Shown in pieces: positions 23,864-33,727 of a stretch of 64,000 nt of DNA. The translations under genes were made by a program, and so were the position numbers. The notes beneath the pieces are model-generated. The model searched no databases. It saw only the letters and a list, made by a program, of their open reading frames with translations, and had not been told where the DNA came from. Position 1 is the first letter of the stretch. Each line of letters begins with the position of its first letter. Source of the stretch: CAINDZ01 sp041908585 (GTDB lineage: Bacteria > Krumholzibacteriota > Krumholzibacteriia > LZORAL124-64-63). The stretch is taken from assembly GCA_041908585.1 (NCBI GenBank), contig JAYRFB010000201.1:3830-67829 (forward strand), given 5' to 3'.

Positions 23864-25163
23864 CCGGCAGCACGTCGACGGCAACGTCGCCTGGAACATG
23901 GGCGGGGCGCACGGCGCCGTGGCAGTGGCCCCGGCCGCCCACCACGAGCGGCCCGCGCCGCTGTTCGGGCGCTCGGCCGTCCCCTTCTTCACGCCGGGCG
24001 TGATCGTGATCGCCGCCATCGCCGCGGCGGGCCTGGCCGTGCTCGCGGTGCGGCTGTTCGCGGGACTGGGCGCGGTCACCAACCTGGACGACCAGTACCC
24101 CTGGGGCATCTGGATCGGCATCGACGTGGCCACGGGCGTGGCCCTGGCTGCCGGCGGCTTCACGTCGGCGTTCATCGCCCACGTCCTGCACCACGAGAAG
24201 TACCACGTGCTGGTGCGGCCCGCGCTGCTGACCGCGATGCTGGGCTACACCTTCGTGGCGCTGGGCGTCTGCGTGGACCTTGGCCGCTACTACAACATCT
24301 GGCACGTCCTGATGCCGTCGATGTGGCAGGGCAACTCGGCCCTGTTCGAGGTCGGCATGTGCGTGTGCTGCTACCTCACCGTCCTGTACCTCGAGTTCAT
24401 GCCGATCGTCTGCGAGCGCTTCCGCGGCCACGTCAACCTGCCGGGGGCCCTGCGCGGGCTGAACGGCTTCGTCGAGACGGCGCTGCGGATCATCGACAAC
24501 ACGCTCGGCCGGGTGATGAACTTCTTCATCATCATGGGCGTGGTCCTGTCGTGCGCGCACCAGTCCTCGCTGGGGACGCTGATGGTCATCGCGCCGAGCA
24601 AGCTCCACCCGCTGTGGCACACCGCGATCCTGCCGCTGCAGTTCCTGCTGTCGGCCTTCGCCGTGGGCCTCTCGATGGTGGTGTTCGAGTCGATGCTCGC
24701 CTCGCGCTCGCTGAAGCGGCCCTTCGAGATGCCGGTGCTCAGCCCGTTCGCGCGGCTGATCCCGTTCCTGCTGACGATCTACTTCGGCGCCAAGCTGGTC
24801 GACATGGCCAATCGCGGCACCTGGCAGTACCTCCAGGAATTCTCGCTCCGTTCGGTTTCGTGGAGCGTCGAGGTGCTCGTGGGTGTCCTGATTCCCATCG
24901 CGATCCTGCTCAGCCACAAGCTGCGCCGCCGCCCGGGTTGGCTGTTCGCGGCCTCGGCGATGGTCGTGTTCGGAGTGGCGCTCAACCGCATCAACGTGTT
25001 CGTCATCGGGTACACGGCCCCGTTCGCCGACAAGCCGTACATCCCGGCCTGGACCGAGGTGCTGCTGACGGTCGGCTTCATCGCGCTGCTGGTCCTGATC
25101 TACCGGTTGTTCATCTTCCTGTTCCCCATCCTGCCGGAAGAGGAAGGAGCCTCGCATGCGTAG
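23856..25163 (+). CDS. NrfD/HybB-type integral membrane quinone subunit
   Basis: 435 residues with about ten hydrophobic helices. The N-terminus is cytoplasmic (HHERPAPLFG), followed by VIVIAAIAAAGLAVLAV and so on. PWGIWIGIDVATGVALAAGGF is the characteristic polysulphide reductase NrfD/HybB signature near the second helix. Family members exchange electrons with menaquinone on the periplasmic side and have no cofactor of their own. Gene order Fe-S, NrfD, multihaem cytochrome recalls Hmc/Nhc and DsrMKJOP-type complexes. Both ends overlap neighbours by 8 bases, so the three are strictly coupled. Confidence 0.92.
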   Translation: MASRQHVDGNVAWNMGGAHGAVAVAPAAHHERPAPLFGRSAVPFFTPGVIVIAAIAAAGLAVLAVRLFAGLGAVTNLDDQYPWGIWIGIDVATGVALAAGGFTSAFIAHVLHHEKYHVLVRPALLTAMLGYTFVALGVCVDLGRYYNIWHVLMPSMWQGNSALFEVGMCVCCYLTVLYLEFMPIVCERFRGHVNLPGALRGLNGFVETALRIIDNTLGRVMNFFIIMGVVLSCAHQSSLGTLMVIAPSKLHPLWHTAILPLQFLLSAFAVGLSMVVFESMLASRSLKRPFEMPVLSPFARLIPFLLTIYFGAKLVDMANRGTWQYLQEFSLRSVSWSVEVLVGVLIPIAILLSHKLRRRPGWLFAASAMVVFGVALNRINVFVIGYTAPFADKPYIPAWTEVLLTVGFIALLVLIYRLFIFLFPILPEEEGASHA

Positions 25164-26355
25164 CCCGAAGCTGGCGCTCGTCGCCCTGGCCTGCCTTGTC
25201 GTGATCTCCTGCGCCACGGCCCTGGCCGGGCCGGCGCAGGTGATGGAACCCGGCCATGCCAAGCCCGGCGCCGCGAAGCACCCGGGCACCTCGGTGGCCA
25301 CCGGCCCGGATTGCAGCGCCTGCCACAGCTGCCCGGCGCCGACGCACGCGAACCCCTGCCTGCTCGCCTGCAAGCGCCACGGCGCCCAGTTCAAGGGCGA
25401 GCACGGCGCCGACGAGGGCCCCGAGGTCGTCATCATCGACCAGCTGGCGAACCTCTACGGGCCGGTGGTGTTCGCGCACAAGCTGCACGCCGAGATGTCG
25501 AACATGACCGGCGGCTGCACCAACTGCCACCACTACTCGCCGGCGACGGGCCCGGTGCCGCCGTGCCGCCAGTGCCACGAGCCGACCCGCGCGGCAACCG
25601 ACCTGCGGCAGCCCGCGCTCAAGGGCGCCTATCACCGGCAGTGCATCAACTGCCACCTGGACTGGAGCCACGACAACGCCTGCGGCTTCTGCCACGAGCA
25701 GGCCTCCGGCCCGAAGGGTGCCGGCGCCAAGAGCACCGGCACCGGTGGCACCCACGACCCGACCGACATCGTCGGCACCAAGCACCCGCTGATCAAGGCC
25801 AAGCCGACCTACACCTACAAGACGACCGAGCCGACCGGCCCCATGGTCACCTTCCACCACGAGGACCACGTGGAGAAGTTCGGACTGCGCTGCGTGGACT
25901 GCCACCGCGGCGATACGTGCGCCAGCTGCCACGACACGGGCGAGACCAGGACCAAGCGCACGCTCAACCACGTGACGACGTGCGGCGCCTGCCACGCCGA
26001 GCGGAACTGCGCGTTCTGCCACTCGCAGGACTCGAAGCCGCAGTTCGACCACCGCGCCTCGACGGGCTGGTCGCTGGAGCCGTACCACCGCCGCGTGGCC
26101 TGCACGACCTGCCACGGCGAGCCGCAGGCGTTCCGCACGCCCAGCCGGCGCTGCACGGGCTGCCACATCCACTGGGCGGAGGGCTCGTTCGACCATGCCG
26201 TCACCGGCCTGCGGCTGGACGAGAACCACCGCGAGCTGGAATGCGCGAACTGCCACGTCGGGATGGAGTTCACCGCGAAGCCGCAGTGCACGGACTGCCA
26301 CGACGAGGCCATGTTCCCGGCGAAGCTGCCCGGGGCCAGGGTGTCGCGCCGCTGA
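25156..26355 (+). CDS. 13-haem periplasmic cytochrome c
   Basis: 399 residues, signal peptide MRSPKLALVALACLVVISCATALA. Thirteen CxxCH motifs were counted from CSACH to CTDCH, with many extra His residues suited to bis-His ligation. One extra CLLACKRH (CX3CK) near the N-terminus is non-canonical and not counted. No catalytic domain is visible. It probably takes electrons from, or gives them to, the Fe-S/NrfD complex at the periplasmic face. The direction cannot be inferred: Hmc-like complexes usually connect periplasmic cytochrome to menaquinone. Length and haem number resemble HmcA-like cytochromes (16 haems) but are smaller. Confidence 0.92.
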   Translation: MRSPKLALVALACLVVISCATALAGPAQVMEPGHAKPGAAKHPGTSVATGPDCSACHSCPAPTHANPCLLACKRHGAQFKGEHGADEGPEVVIIDQLANLYGPVVFAHKLHAEMSNMTGGCTNCHHYSPATGPVPPCRQCHEPTRAATDLRQPALKGAYHRQCINCHLDWSHDNACGFCHEQASGPKGAGAKSTGTGGTHDPTDIVGTKHPLIKAKPTYTYKTTEPTGPMVTFHHEDHVEKFGLRCVDCHRGDTCASCHDTGETRTKRTLNHVTTCGACHAERNCAFCHSQDSKPQFDHRASTGWSLEPYHRRVACTTCHGEPQAFRTPSRRCTGCHIHWAEGSFDHAVTGLRLDENHRELECANCHVGMEFTAKPQCTDCHDEAMFPAKLPGARVSRR

Positions 26356-26381
26356 TTCAGGGGTGGGGTGGTGCGGATGGG

Positions 26382-26409
26382 AAGGGCCCGGTCCACGGAC
26401 CGGGCCCTT
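26382..26409. terminator. bidirectional terminator hairpin
   Basis: AAGGGCCCGGT/ACCGGGCCCTT (11 bp) with loop CCACGG, between the cytochrome operon end (26355) and the convergent redoxin gene. Confidence 0.75.
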
Positions 26410-26463
26410 GTTCATGCACCTGATCGTGCCCCGGACCGCCGGCGGGCGGCGCCGGGGCCGTCG

Positions 26464-27111
<648 letters not shown>

Positions 27112-27113
27112 GG

Positions 27114-28043
27114 TCAACCTCCGGTCGGTGTGTCAGCCGTATCGCTTGCGGTCCAGGGGACCGCGGGAACATCCAGGATGTAGGCGCCGGCACCCGCGCC
27201 CTCGACCACCAGCAGGCCGCGCAGCGGACCCACGCGCCCGTCGGCCGGCAGCAGGCGCAGCGACAGCGTGGCGCCGGCGCCGTCGTGCAGCAGGTCGGCG
27301 AGCTCGCCGCAGTCCAGCGCGGGCACGAAGACGAGGCGGCCGGCGCCGCCGTCCGCGCGCGCGATCCGCGCCGTGTCCCCGGCCAGGTCCACCGTCACCA
27401 GGCCCACCGGCAACGGTCGCGGCAGCCGGGCGCGCAGGCCCTCAAGCCGGCCCGCGGGCGCCGCCGGCGGTGCCGCGTCCGCGACCGTGACCGCGACCGC
27501 CAGCGTATCGCGTCCCGGCACGCAGCTGTCGCGGCAGGCCAGCCACTCCCAGCTTGCCGCCAGCTCGAACCGGCCAGGCCTGGCGTCCGGCGGCACCTGC
27601 ACGTCCTGGAGCAGCACCAATTCACCCACATGGACGTGGTCGAGGATGTCGCCGGCGGACACGTGCCGCGCCGGCGCCGGCCACAGCAGGGGCCCCGCGG
27701 TCCAGCCCGGCGGCAGCTCCAGCCGCTGCCTCGGCGCGAACCCCGAGTCGTTGCGCACGTTCCCGTACAGGTGCCAGCCGTCAGCGGTGCGGAAGGTCCA
27801 CAGGAGCGTCAGCGAGCCGCCGGGAACGGCTGTCGTCGGCTCGGCCGACGCGGCCATCACGACCAGGGGCGCGGCCGGCTGTGCCTTGTCCGCGCCGGGC
27901 GCCGGTCCCGATCCCCCCGGGCGCGCCGCAGAGCCGTCCCCCGGCGAACGAGAACAGCCGCCGGTGAGGGACAGGACGATGACCAGGGCAAGGCCCGGGA
28001 CGGAAGTCGAGCGCTGGGGACTGCTGAGGCGCGCCAGGAGCAT
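27114..28043 (-). CDS. lipoprotein with DsbD N-terminal (alpha)-like thiol-disulphide domain
   Basis: 309 residues from ATG 28043. Lipoprotein signal SVPGLALVIVLSLTGGCSRS. The mature part resembles the N-terminal domain of DsbD: SLTLLWTFRTADGWHLYGNVRNDSGFAP (read in parts), WPAPARHV..GDILDHVHVGELVLLQDV, and a Cys pair in EWLACRDSCVPG, equivalent to the Cys pair of the DsbD alpha domain. No membrane domain or thioredoxin domain is present, so it is a stand-alone alpha-like module anchored to a membrane. Probably it hands electrons to periplasmic partners such as the redoxin downstream. The start ATG lies directly next to a hairpin. Confidence 0.75.
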   Translation of the reverse strand: MLLARLSSPQRSTSVPGLALVIVLSLTGGCSRSPGDGSAARPGGSGPAPGADKAQPAAPLVVMAASAEPTTAVPGGSLTLLWTFRTADGWHLYGNVRNDSGFAPRQRLELPPGWTAGPLLWPAPARHVSAGDILDHVHVGELVLLQDVQVPPDARPGRFELAASWEWLACRDSCVPGRDTLAVAVTVADAAPPAAPAGRLEGLRARLPRPLPVGLVTVDLAGDTARIARADGGAGRLVFVPALDCGELADLLHDGAGATLSLRLLPADGRVGPLRGLLVVEGAGAGAYILDVPAVPWTASDTADTPTGG

Positions 28044-28068
28044 GGGGGCCACGATACCCGTGGCCCCC
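28044..28068 (-). terminator. hairpin between M16 protease gene and DsbD-like gene
   Basis: GGGGGCCACG/CGTGGCCCCC stem (10 bp) with loop ATACC. It follows the M16 peptidase stop by 58 bases on the minus strand and touches the ATG at 28043. It may be a terminator, or it may hide the RBS of the downstream lipoprotein gene. Confidence 0.55.
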
Positions 28069-28125
28069 GGGGGTCGCAACCGGGTGGCTGGCGCCGGGTC
28101 CGCGAGCGGGCCCGGCGCCCCCGCG

Positions 28126-30876
28126 CTACGAGCGCGCCGACCCGATGACCTCGATCTCGCCGAGATCGAGCGCGCGCAGGTCGTCGCGGATCGCGTTCCA
28201 GTCGCCGACGATGACCCAGACGACGCGCGACGGGTCCACCTGGCGTTCGATGACGCCGGCCAGGTCGGCCTCGGACAGGCCCTCGACGCGGCCGCGATAC
28301 GCCTGCCACTCGCCGGGAGACAGCCCCGACAGCAGCAGGTCGGCCAGCTGGCGCGCGGTGCCGCCGTAGGTCTCGAAGCGCTGCGGGAAGCCCTGGACCA
28401 AGCGGGCGCGGCTGTCGGCCAGCTCCTGCCCGCCCAGCGGCCGCTCGCCGCGGATCGCCGTCATCTCGGCCAGGAGCTCGCGCACCGAGGCGGCCGTGGC
28501 GTCGGTCTGGACGGGCGCCGTCATCAGGAAGAAGCCGCCGAGCCTGAAGGACGAGACCTGCGAGCGCACGCCGTAGGTGTAGCCCTTGTCCTCGCGCAGG
28601 TTCAGGTTGATGCGCGAGGCGAACTGGCCGCCGAAGGCTGAATTCACGACCTCGAGGGCCGTGTGGTCCGCGTCGCCGCGCGCCAGGCCCATGTAGCCGC
28701 CGAACAGCTGGCTCTGCTGCGCGCCCGGGCGGTCGATGACCACCAGGCGCGGCCCCGAGTAGTCGGTTGCCGGCAGCGGTTGGCGCGCCGGCAACGGCGC
28801 GTCCCGCCAGCCGCCGAACACGCGCCCCACCGCGGCGGTCGCCTCCGCCAGGTCCAGGTCGCCGACGACGACGACGGCCGCGTTGCGCGGGACGAACCAG
28901 GTGCCGTGGAAGGAGCGCAGGTCCGCCCGCGTCAGGGCCTCCAGGGCCTCGGGCGTGCCGACGCCCGACGCCGGCTGCGCGTACGGGTGGTCCGGCCCGA
29001 AGCACCGGCGCTGGAACTCGTTGAGGCCCTGCGCCTGCGGCTGCGCGGCCTCCTGCTTCTGGCGGCCGCGGTAACTCTGGCGCAGGCGCTCGAACTCCGA
29101 CTCGGGGAAGGTGGGCCGGAGCGCGACATCGCCCAGGAGGGCCAGCCCGGCGTCGAGCTGGCCGCGCAGCACGTTGAGCGAGACCTGCGTGCCGTCGAAA
29201 TTGCTGCTCGTCCGCAGCTCGGCGCCCAGCGACTCGACGGCCTCGGACAGGGCCAGGGCATCGCGGCTGCCGGCGCCCTCGTCCAGCATGTCGGCGGTCA
29301 GGGCCGCGGTCCCGCGGCGGTCCAGCGGGTCGTCGGCCCAGCCGGCGCGGACCGCCAGGCGCACCTCGACCAGCGGCAGCTCGCGCTTCTCAACCAGGTA
29401 CAGCTGCAGGCCGTTGGGCAGCGTGGCTTCCTGCACCTTCGGCGGCGTGAAATCGACGGTGCCGCTGCCGGCCGGCAACGACGTGCGGTCGCCGACGGCT
29501 GCGGCGGCCGCCAGCTTGCCCTGCGGCACGATCCAGAGCACGGCGCGACGGGCGGGATCGATGAACTTCCGCATCCACGCGTTGACCGAGGCCGCGTCGG
29601 CGGCGTCGTAGCGCGCCAGGTCGGCCTTCAGGAAGCCCGGGTCGCCCACCAGCACGTTGTAGCGGTTCAGGCGGTCGGCCTTGCCGCCGAAGCCGCCCAC
29701 CTGCTGCAGCTCGCGCACGGCCGAGGCGCGCAGGCGCGTGCGGGCCAGGTCGACCTCGCCCCTGGTGACGCCCTTGGCCAGCAGCAGCGCCAGCTCGGCG
29801 TCGATGGCGGCTTCCAGCTCGGCCAGGTCGTGGCCGGGCGCGGCCGTGGCAGTCAGGCTGAACGTGCCGCTCATCTCGCGCGACGACTGCGAGGCGAAGA
29901 TGTCCTGGGCGATCCGCTTCTCGTAGACCAGGGTCTTGTACAGGCGGGAGGTCTTGCCCGAGGCAACGATCTCGGCCAGCAGGTCGTACTCGGCGTCGCC
30001 CTCCTGGTACCAGCCCGGCGAGTGCCACTGCATGTAGAGGCGCGGCAGCTCGACGGCGTCCTCGGCCACGGCGCGGCGCTCGCCCTCCAGGCGGGGGATC
30101 CACTTCTCCAGGCGGTCGACGGGCCGGCCCGGCGGCACGGGACCGAAGTACTTCGCGATCCACTCCTTCGCCTGCGCGGGGTCGAAGTCGCCGGCCACGC
30201 ACAGCGAGGCGTTGTTGGGCGCGTAGTAGAGGCGGAAGAACTCGGACACGTCCTCCAGCGAGGCGGCCGAGAGGTCATCCATGCTGCCGATGACGGGCCA
30301 GCGGTAGGGATGGCCCACGTCGTACATCAGCTCGAGCAGCAGGTCGCGGCTTTTCGCATAGGGCCGGTTCTCGCCCTGGCGCTTCTCGTTCTTCACGACG
30401 TCGCGCTGGTTGTCGAGCTTCTCCTGCGTCATCGCCGGCAACAGCCAGCCCATGCGGTCCGCCTCCATGAACAGCGCGAGCTCGAGCTGGTCGGCGGGCA
30501 CGTTCTCCCAGTAGTTGGTGCGGTCGTTGTTGGTCGACCCGTTGACCTGGCCGCCCACCTTCTGCAGGGGCAGGAAGTAGTCGCTGTCATGGTTCTGCGA
30601 GCCCTGGAACATCATGTGCTCGAACAGGTGCGCGAACCCGGTGCGGCCCGGCTTCTCGTCCTTGGAACCGACGTGATACCAGACGTTGACCGCGACGGTG
30701 GGCAGGGAATGGTCCTGGTGGAGGATCACCTCCAGGCCGTTGTCCAGCGTGTACTTCTCGTAGGCCAGTTCCGGCAGTTCGATGGCGGGGGCGGCGGCGG
30801 CCAGGGCGGCCGGGACGGAGGCCGCGGCGAGCAGGGCCGCCGACAGCAGGGGGACAAGGAGACGACGGGAATTCAC
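28126..30876 (-). CDS. exported M16-family zinc metalloprotease (two-domain)
   Basis: 916 residues, GTG start, signal peptide ending AALAAA. The first half has the inverted zinc motif FAHLFEHMMF: His83, Glu86 and His87 (HxxEH), with a third ligand Glu further on. The second half (about 480-900) has the same fold but no HxxEH, as in PqqL and bacterial processing-peptidase homologues. VIDRPGAQQSQLFGGYMGL is the R/Y region typical of the second domain. It degrades small unfolded peptides in the periplasm. It is monocistronic; the gene on the other strand begins 208 bases away. Confidence 0.93.
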   Translation of the reverse strand: MNSRRLLVPLLSAALLAAASVPAALAAAAPAIELPELAYEKYTLDNGLEVILHQDHSLPTVAVNVWYHVGSKDEKPGRTGFAHLFEHMMFQGSQNHDSDYFLPLQKVGGQVNGSTNNDRTNYWENVPADQLELALFMEADRMGWLLPAMTQEKLDNQRDVVKNEKRQGENRPYAKSRDLLLELMYDVGHPYRWPVIGSMDDLSAASLEDVSEFFRLYYAPNNASLCVAGDFDPAQAKEWIAKYFGPVPPGRPVDRLEKWIPRLEGERRAVAEDAVELPRLYMQWHSPGWYQEGDAEYDLLAEIVASGKTSRLYKTLVYEKRIAQDIFASQSSREMSGTFSLTATAAPGHDLAELEAAIDAELALLLAKGVTRGEVDLARTRLRASAVRELQQVGGFGGKADRLNRYNVLVGDPGFLKADLARYDAADAASVNAWMRKFIDPARRAVLWIVPQGKLAAAAAVGDRTSLPAGSGTVDFTPPKVQEATLPNGLQLYLVEKRELPLVEVRLAVRAGWADDPLDRRGTAALTADMLDEGAGSRDALALSEAVESLGAELRTSSNFDGTQVSLNVLRGQLDAGLALLGDVALRPTFPESEFERLRQSYRGRQKQEAAQPQAQGLNEFQRRCFGPDHPYAQPASGVGTPEALEALTRADLRSFHGTWFVPRNAAVVVVGDLDLAEATAAVGRVFGGWRDAPLPARQPLPATDYSGPRLVVIDRPGAQQSQLFGGYMGLARGDADHTALEVVNSAFGGQFASRINLNLREDKGYTYGVRSQVSSFRLGGFFLMTAPVQTDATAASVRELLAEMTAIRGERPLGGQELADSRARLVQGFPQRFETYGGTARQLADLLLSGLSPGEWQAYRGRVEGLSEADLAGVIERQVDPSRVVWVIVGDWNAIRDDLRALDLGEIEVIGSARS

Positions 30877-31083
30877 GGCTCGATCCCTTCGCGATGGCGG
30901 GAGGCGTGGTCGGTGGCCGCGCGGGCCGGCTGGCGGCGCGCGGGCGGGGGCCCAACCGGGAGGTACGGACCGGACCCGGGTCCGGTTTCAGGTTAAGGGA
31001 CCACGGACCGGCGCGCAACGTCACTCCCCTCCGGCGCAGCGATTTCGGGTGCGCGGGCCGGGCGGCGATGGTACGATCGCAAG

Positions 31084-31632
31084 ATGGTGCGCTACACGCT
31101 CCTGCGAACGGCGCTGGACCCGCTGCTGGCGGTGGCGGGGCCCGCCGGCCTGTCCCGGCTGGAGTTCCTGCCGCGCGCCTGGGAATACCATACGCTCGCC
31201 TACGCAACGGCCCGGCAGCAGTTCGGCCCAGAGGTCGCGGTGAAGGAGGACGCTGCCGCATTCGCGACGCTGCGCGACGAGCTGGCCGAGTACTTCGTGG
31301 GCGGGCGGCGCGACTTCACGGTCCCGCTGGATCTCCACGGCACCGAGTTCGACCGCCGAGTCTGGCAGCAGCTGCTGCGCATCCCCTACGGGAAGCTCAG
31401 GACCTACGGCGAGGTGGCGCGCGCCCTGCGCAAGCCGACGGCAACGCGCGCCGTCGGCCAGGCCGCCGGACGCAATCCGCTGCCGATCCTGGTCCCCTGC
31501 CACCGCGTGATCGGGCGCGGCGGCTCGCTGGTCGGGTTTGCCGGCGGCATCGACACCAAGGCGCGCCTGCTGCGGCTGGAAGGCCACACGCTGGGCGACT
31601 CACCCCGCCTCGAGGAGCCGCGGCTGTTTTGA
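31084..31632 (+). CDS. ogt: methylated-DNA--[protein]-cysteine S-methyltransferase
   Basis: 182 residues. The C-terminal domain has the wing FDRRVWQQLLRIPYGKLRTYGEVA, the active-site PCHRVI (acceptor Cys139) and GFAGGIDTKARLLRLE. It repairs O6-alkylguanine in DNA by irreversible transfer to Cys139. The N-terminal 80 residues are the variable ribonuclease-H-like part. The last codon overlaps the TTG start of the symporter gene (TTGA), suggesting coupled translation with no obvious functional link. Confidence 0.95.
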   Translation: MVRYTLLRTALDPLLAVAGPAGLSRLEFLPRAWEYHTLAYATARQQFGPEVAVKEDAAAFATLRDELAEYFVGGRRDFTVPLDLHGTEFDRRVWQQLLRIPYGKLRTYGEVARALRKPTATRAVGQAAGRNPLPILVPCHRVIGRGGSLVGFAGGIDTKARLLRLEGHTLGDSPRLEEPRLF

Positions 31633-33698
31633 CCTCCCTCGACTGGTTCCTCGTCGCCGCGATGTACGCGGTCATCATGGGCTCCCTGCTGCTGACGCGT
31701 CACCACATGCGCGGGGTGGCCGACTACCTGGCGGCCGGCCGCAGCGCCGGGCGCTACCTGCTGACGGTGTCGGCGGGCATCGCCGCGATCGGCGGCATAA
31801 CCATCGTCGCCAACCTGGAGATGGGGTACGAGGCCGGCTTCGCCATGGGCTGGTGGGGCCTGAGCATGTCGCTGTTCATGACGATCGTGACGGTGACCGG
31901 CTGGGTGAACTACCGCTTCCGGCGCACGCGCGCGCTGACGCTGTCGGAGTTCTTCGAGAGGCGGTACAGCCGCCGCTTCCGCATCTTCGCGGGCAGCGTG
32001 GCCTTCGGCGCCGGCCTGATCAACTTCGGCATCTTCCCGGCCGTCGAGGCGCGGTTCTTCATCCACTACCTGGGCCTGCCGGAGACCTGGCACCTGGGGC
32101 CGCTCGCGATCCCGATGTACCCGTTCATCATGTTCATCACGCTGGGCTCGGCGGTCTGGTTCATCCTGCAGGGCGGCCACGTCGCCGTGCTGGTGACCGA
32201 CTTCGTGCAGGGCGTTTTCGCCTATGTCGCGTTCCTGGTGCTGGCGGCCTGGCTGATGGTCAAGGTGGGCTGGGACGACGTGGCGACGGTCATGATGCAG
32301 GCGCCGCCGGGGCTGTCCAAGATCAACCCCTTCGACACGGGCTACGTGGCGGACTTCAACGTCACCTACTTCCTGATCGGCGTGCTGGGCCTGTTCTACG
32401 GGGCGATGTCCTGGCAGGGCACGCAGGCCTACAACACCTCGGCGCGCTCGGCCCACGAGGGGAAGATGGGCAACGTGCTGGGGCTTTGGCGCGGCATCGG
32501 GCAGGGCATGTTCATGACCTTCGTGCCCATCCTCATCTACACCGTGCTGCACCACCCCGAATGGGCCGGCCTGCGTGACGGCGTGCAGGCGCAGCTGGAC
32601 GGCATCGGCAACGAGGCGCTGCGGGCGCAGATGCGTGGACCTCTGACCCTGGCGGCGCTGCTGCCGCCCGGCCTGCTGGGTGCGTTCGCGGCGCTGATGC
32701 TGGGCGCCTCGATCAGCACGTTGAACACCTACATGCACTCGTGGAGCAGCATCTTCGTGCAGGACGTGCTGCTGCCGGTACGGAAGCGGCCGCTGTCGCC
32801 GGCCGCGCACCTGCTCACGCTGCGCGTGGCGGTCGTCGGCGTGGCCATCTTCGCCTTCGTGTTCAGCCTGCTGTACCGGCAGAGCCAGGCGATCCTGCTG
32901 TTCTTCGCGCTGACCGGCGCCATCTTCGCCGGCTGGTCCGGCGCGGTGATCATCGGCGGGCTCTACACGCGCTGGGGCACCACCGCCGGCGCCTGGGCCG
33001 CGGGCATCGCCGGCGTGACGCTGACGATGACCGGGTTCGTGCTGGAGCAGGCCAAGCGCTCGTGGCACGAGACGGGCGCCGCGTTCTGGGGCCTGCTCGA
33101 CTTCGCCGGCCACGCGAAGGCCGCAGCCTGGGCCGGCTGGGTCGACTCACACTTGCCCAACGGGCAGCAGGTCTGGGGCTGGTCGATGTGGGTCTGCGGG
33201 CTGACCTACGTGGGGGTGTCGCTCGCGCAGCAGGCGGTGCGCCGCCGCACGTTCGACCTGGACCGCCTGCTGCACCGCGGCCGCTGGGCGATCGCCGGCG
33301 AGGACGAAGGCACCGGGCAGGTCGTCTCCCGCGGCTGGCGCGCCCTGGGCATCACCGACGAGTTCGGGCGCCGCGACAAGTACCTGTACGTGATGACCTG
33401 GGCCTGGAACATCGCCTGGATGCTGGTCTTCGCCGTGGGGACGATCTTCTTCCTGTCGCGGCGCCTGACCGCCGGCGGCTGGTCCGGCTACGACACGCAG
33501 TGGCTGCGCTTCTGGCACACGCGGTTCTGGATCGAGCTGGTGATCTCGGGGCTGGTGATGATCTGGTTCACCATCGGCGGCACGCGCGACGTGCGGCGGA
33601 TGCTGCGCGACCTGCGCGATCGCCGGCGCGACGACGGCGACGACGGGTTCGTGCGCGAGTCCGGCCCGGACGGCCGCGGAGCCGGCGGCGACGGCTGA
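31629..33698 (+). CDS. sodium:solute symporter family protein
   Basis: 689 residues from TTG 31629 (GAGGAG upstream). About 13 or more membrane helices. The SSS-family core is present: GRSAGRYLLTVSAGIAAIGGITIVANLEMGYEAG, read in parts, and later GAMSWQGTQAYNTSARS and ALMLGASISTLNTYMHSWSSIFVQDV. A C-terminal extension adds helices and a charged tail. Members import sugars, amino acids or small organic acids with sodium; the substrate is not predictable here. The length is on the long side for the family (usual about 500-600). Confidence 0.85.
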   Translation: MTSLDWFLVAAMYAVIMGSLLLTRHHMRGVADYLAAGRSAGRYLLTVSAGIAAIGGITIVANLEMGYEAGFAMGWWGLSMSLFMTIVTVTGWVNYRFRRTRALTLSEFFERRYSRRFRIFAGSVAFGAGLINFGIFPAVEARFFIHYLGLPETWHLGPLAIPMYPFIMFITLGSAVWFILQGGHVAVLVTDFVQGVFAYVAFLVLAAWLMVKVGWDDVATVMMQAPPGLSKINPFDTGYVADFNVTYFLIGVLGLFYGAMSWQGTQAYNTSARSAHEGKMGNVLGLWRGIGQGMFMTFVPILIYTVLHHPEWAGLRDGVQAQLDGIGNEALRAQMRGPLTLAALLPPGLLGAFAALMLGASISTLNTYMHSWSSIFVQDVLLPVRKRPLSPAAHLLTLRVAVVGVAIFAFVFSLLYRQSQAILLFFALTGAIFAGWSGAVIIGGLYTRWGTTAGAWAAGIAGVTLTMTGFVLEQAKRSWHETGAAFWGLLDFAGHAKAAAWAGWVDSHLPNGQQVWGWSMWVCGLTYVGVSLAQQAVRRRTFDLDRLLHRGRWAIAGEDEGTGQVVSRGWRALGITDEFGRRDKYLYVMTWAWNIAWMLVFAVGTIFFLSRRLTAGGWSGYDTQWLRFWHTRFWIELVISGLVMIWFTIGGTRDVRRMLRDLRDRRRDDGDDGFVRESGPDGRGAGGDG

Positions 33699-33727
33699 CG
33701 GCTGCGATCGCGCCTGCGGGAGGTTGC

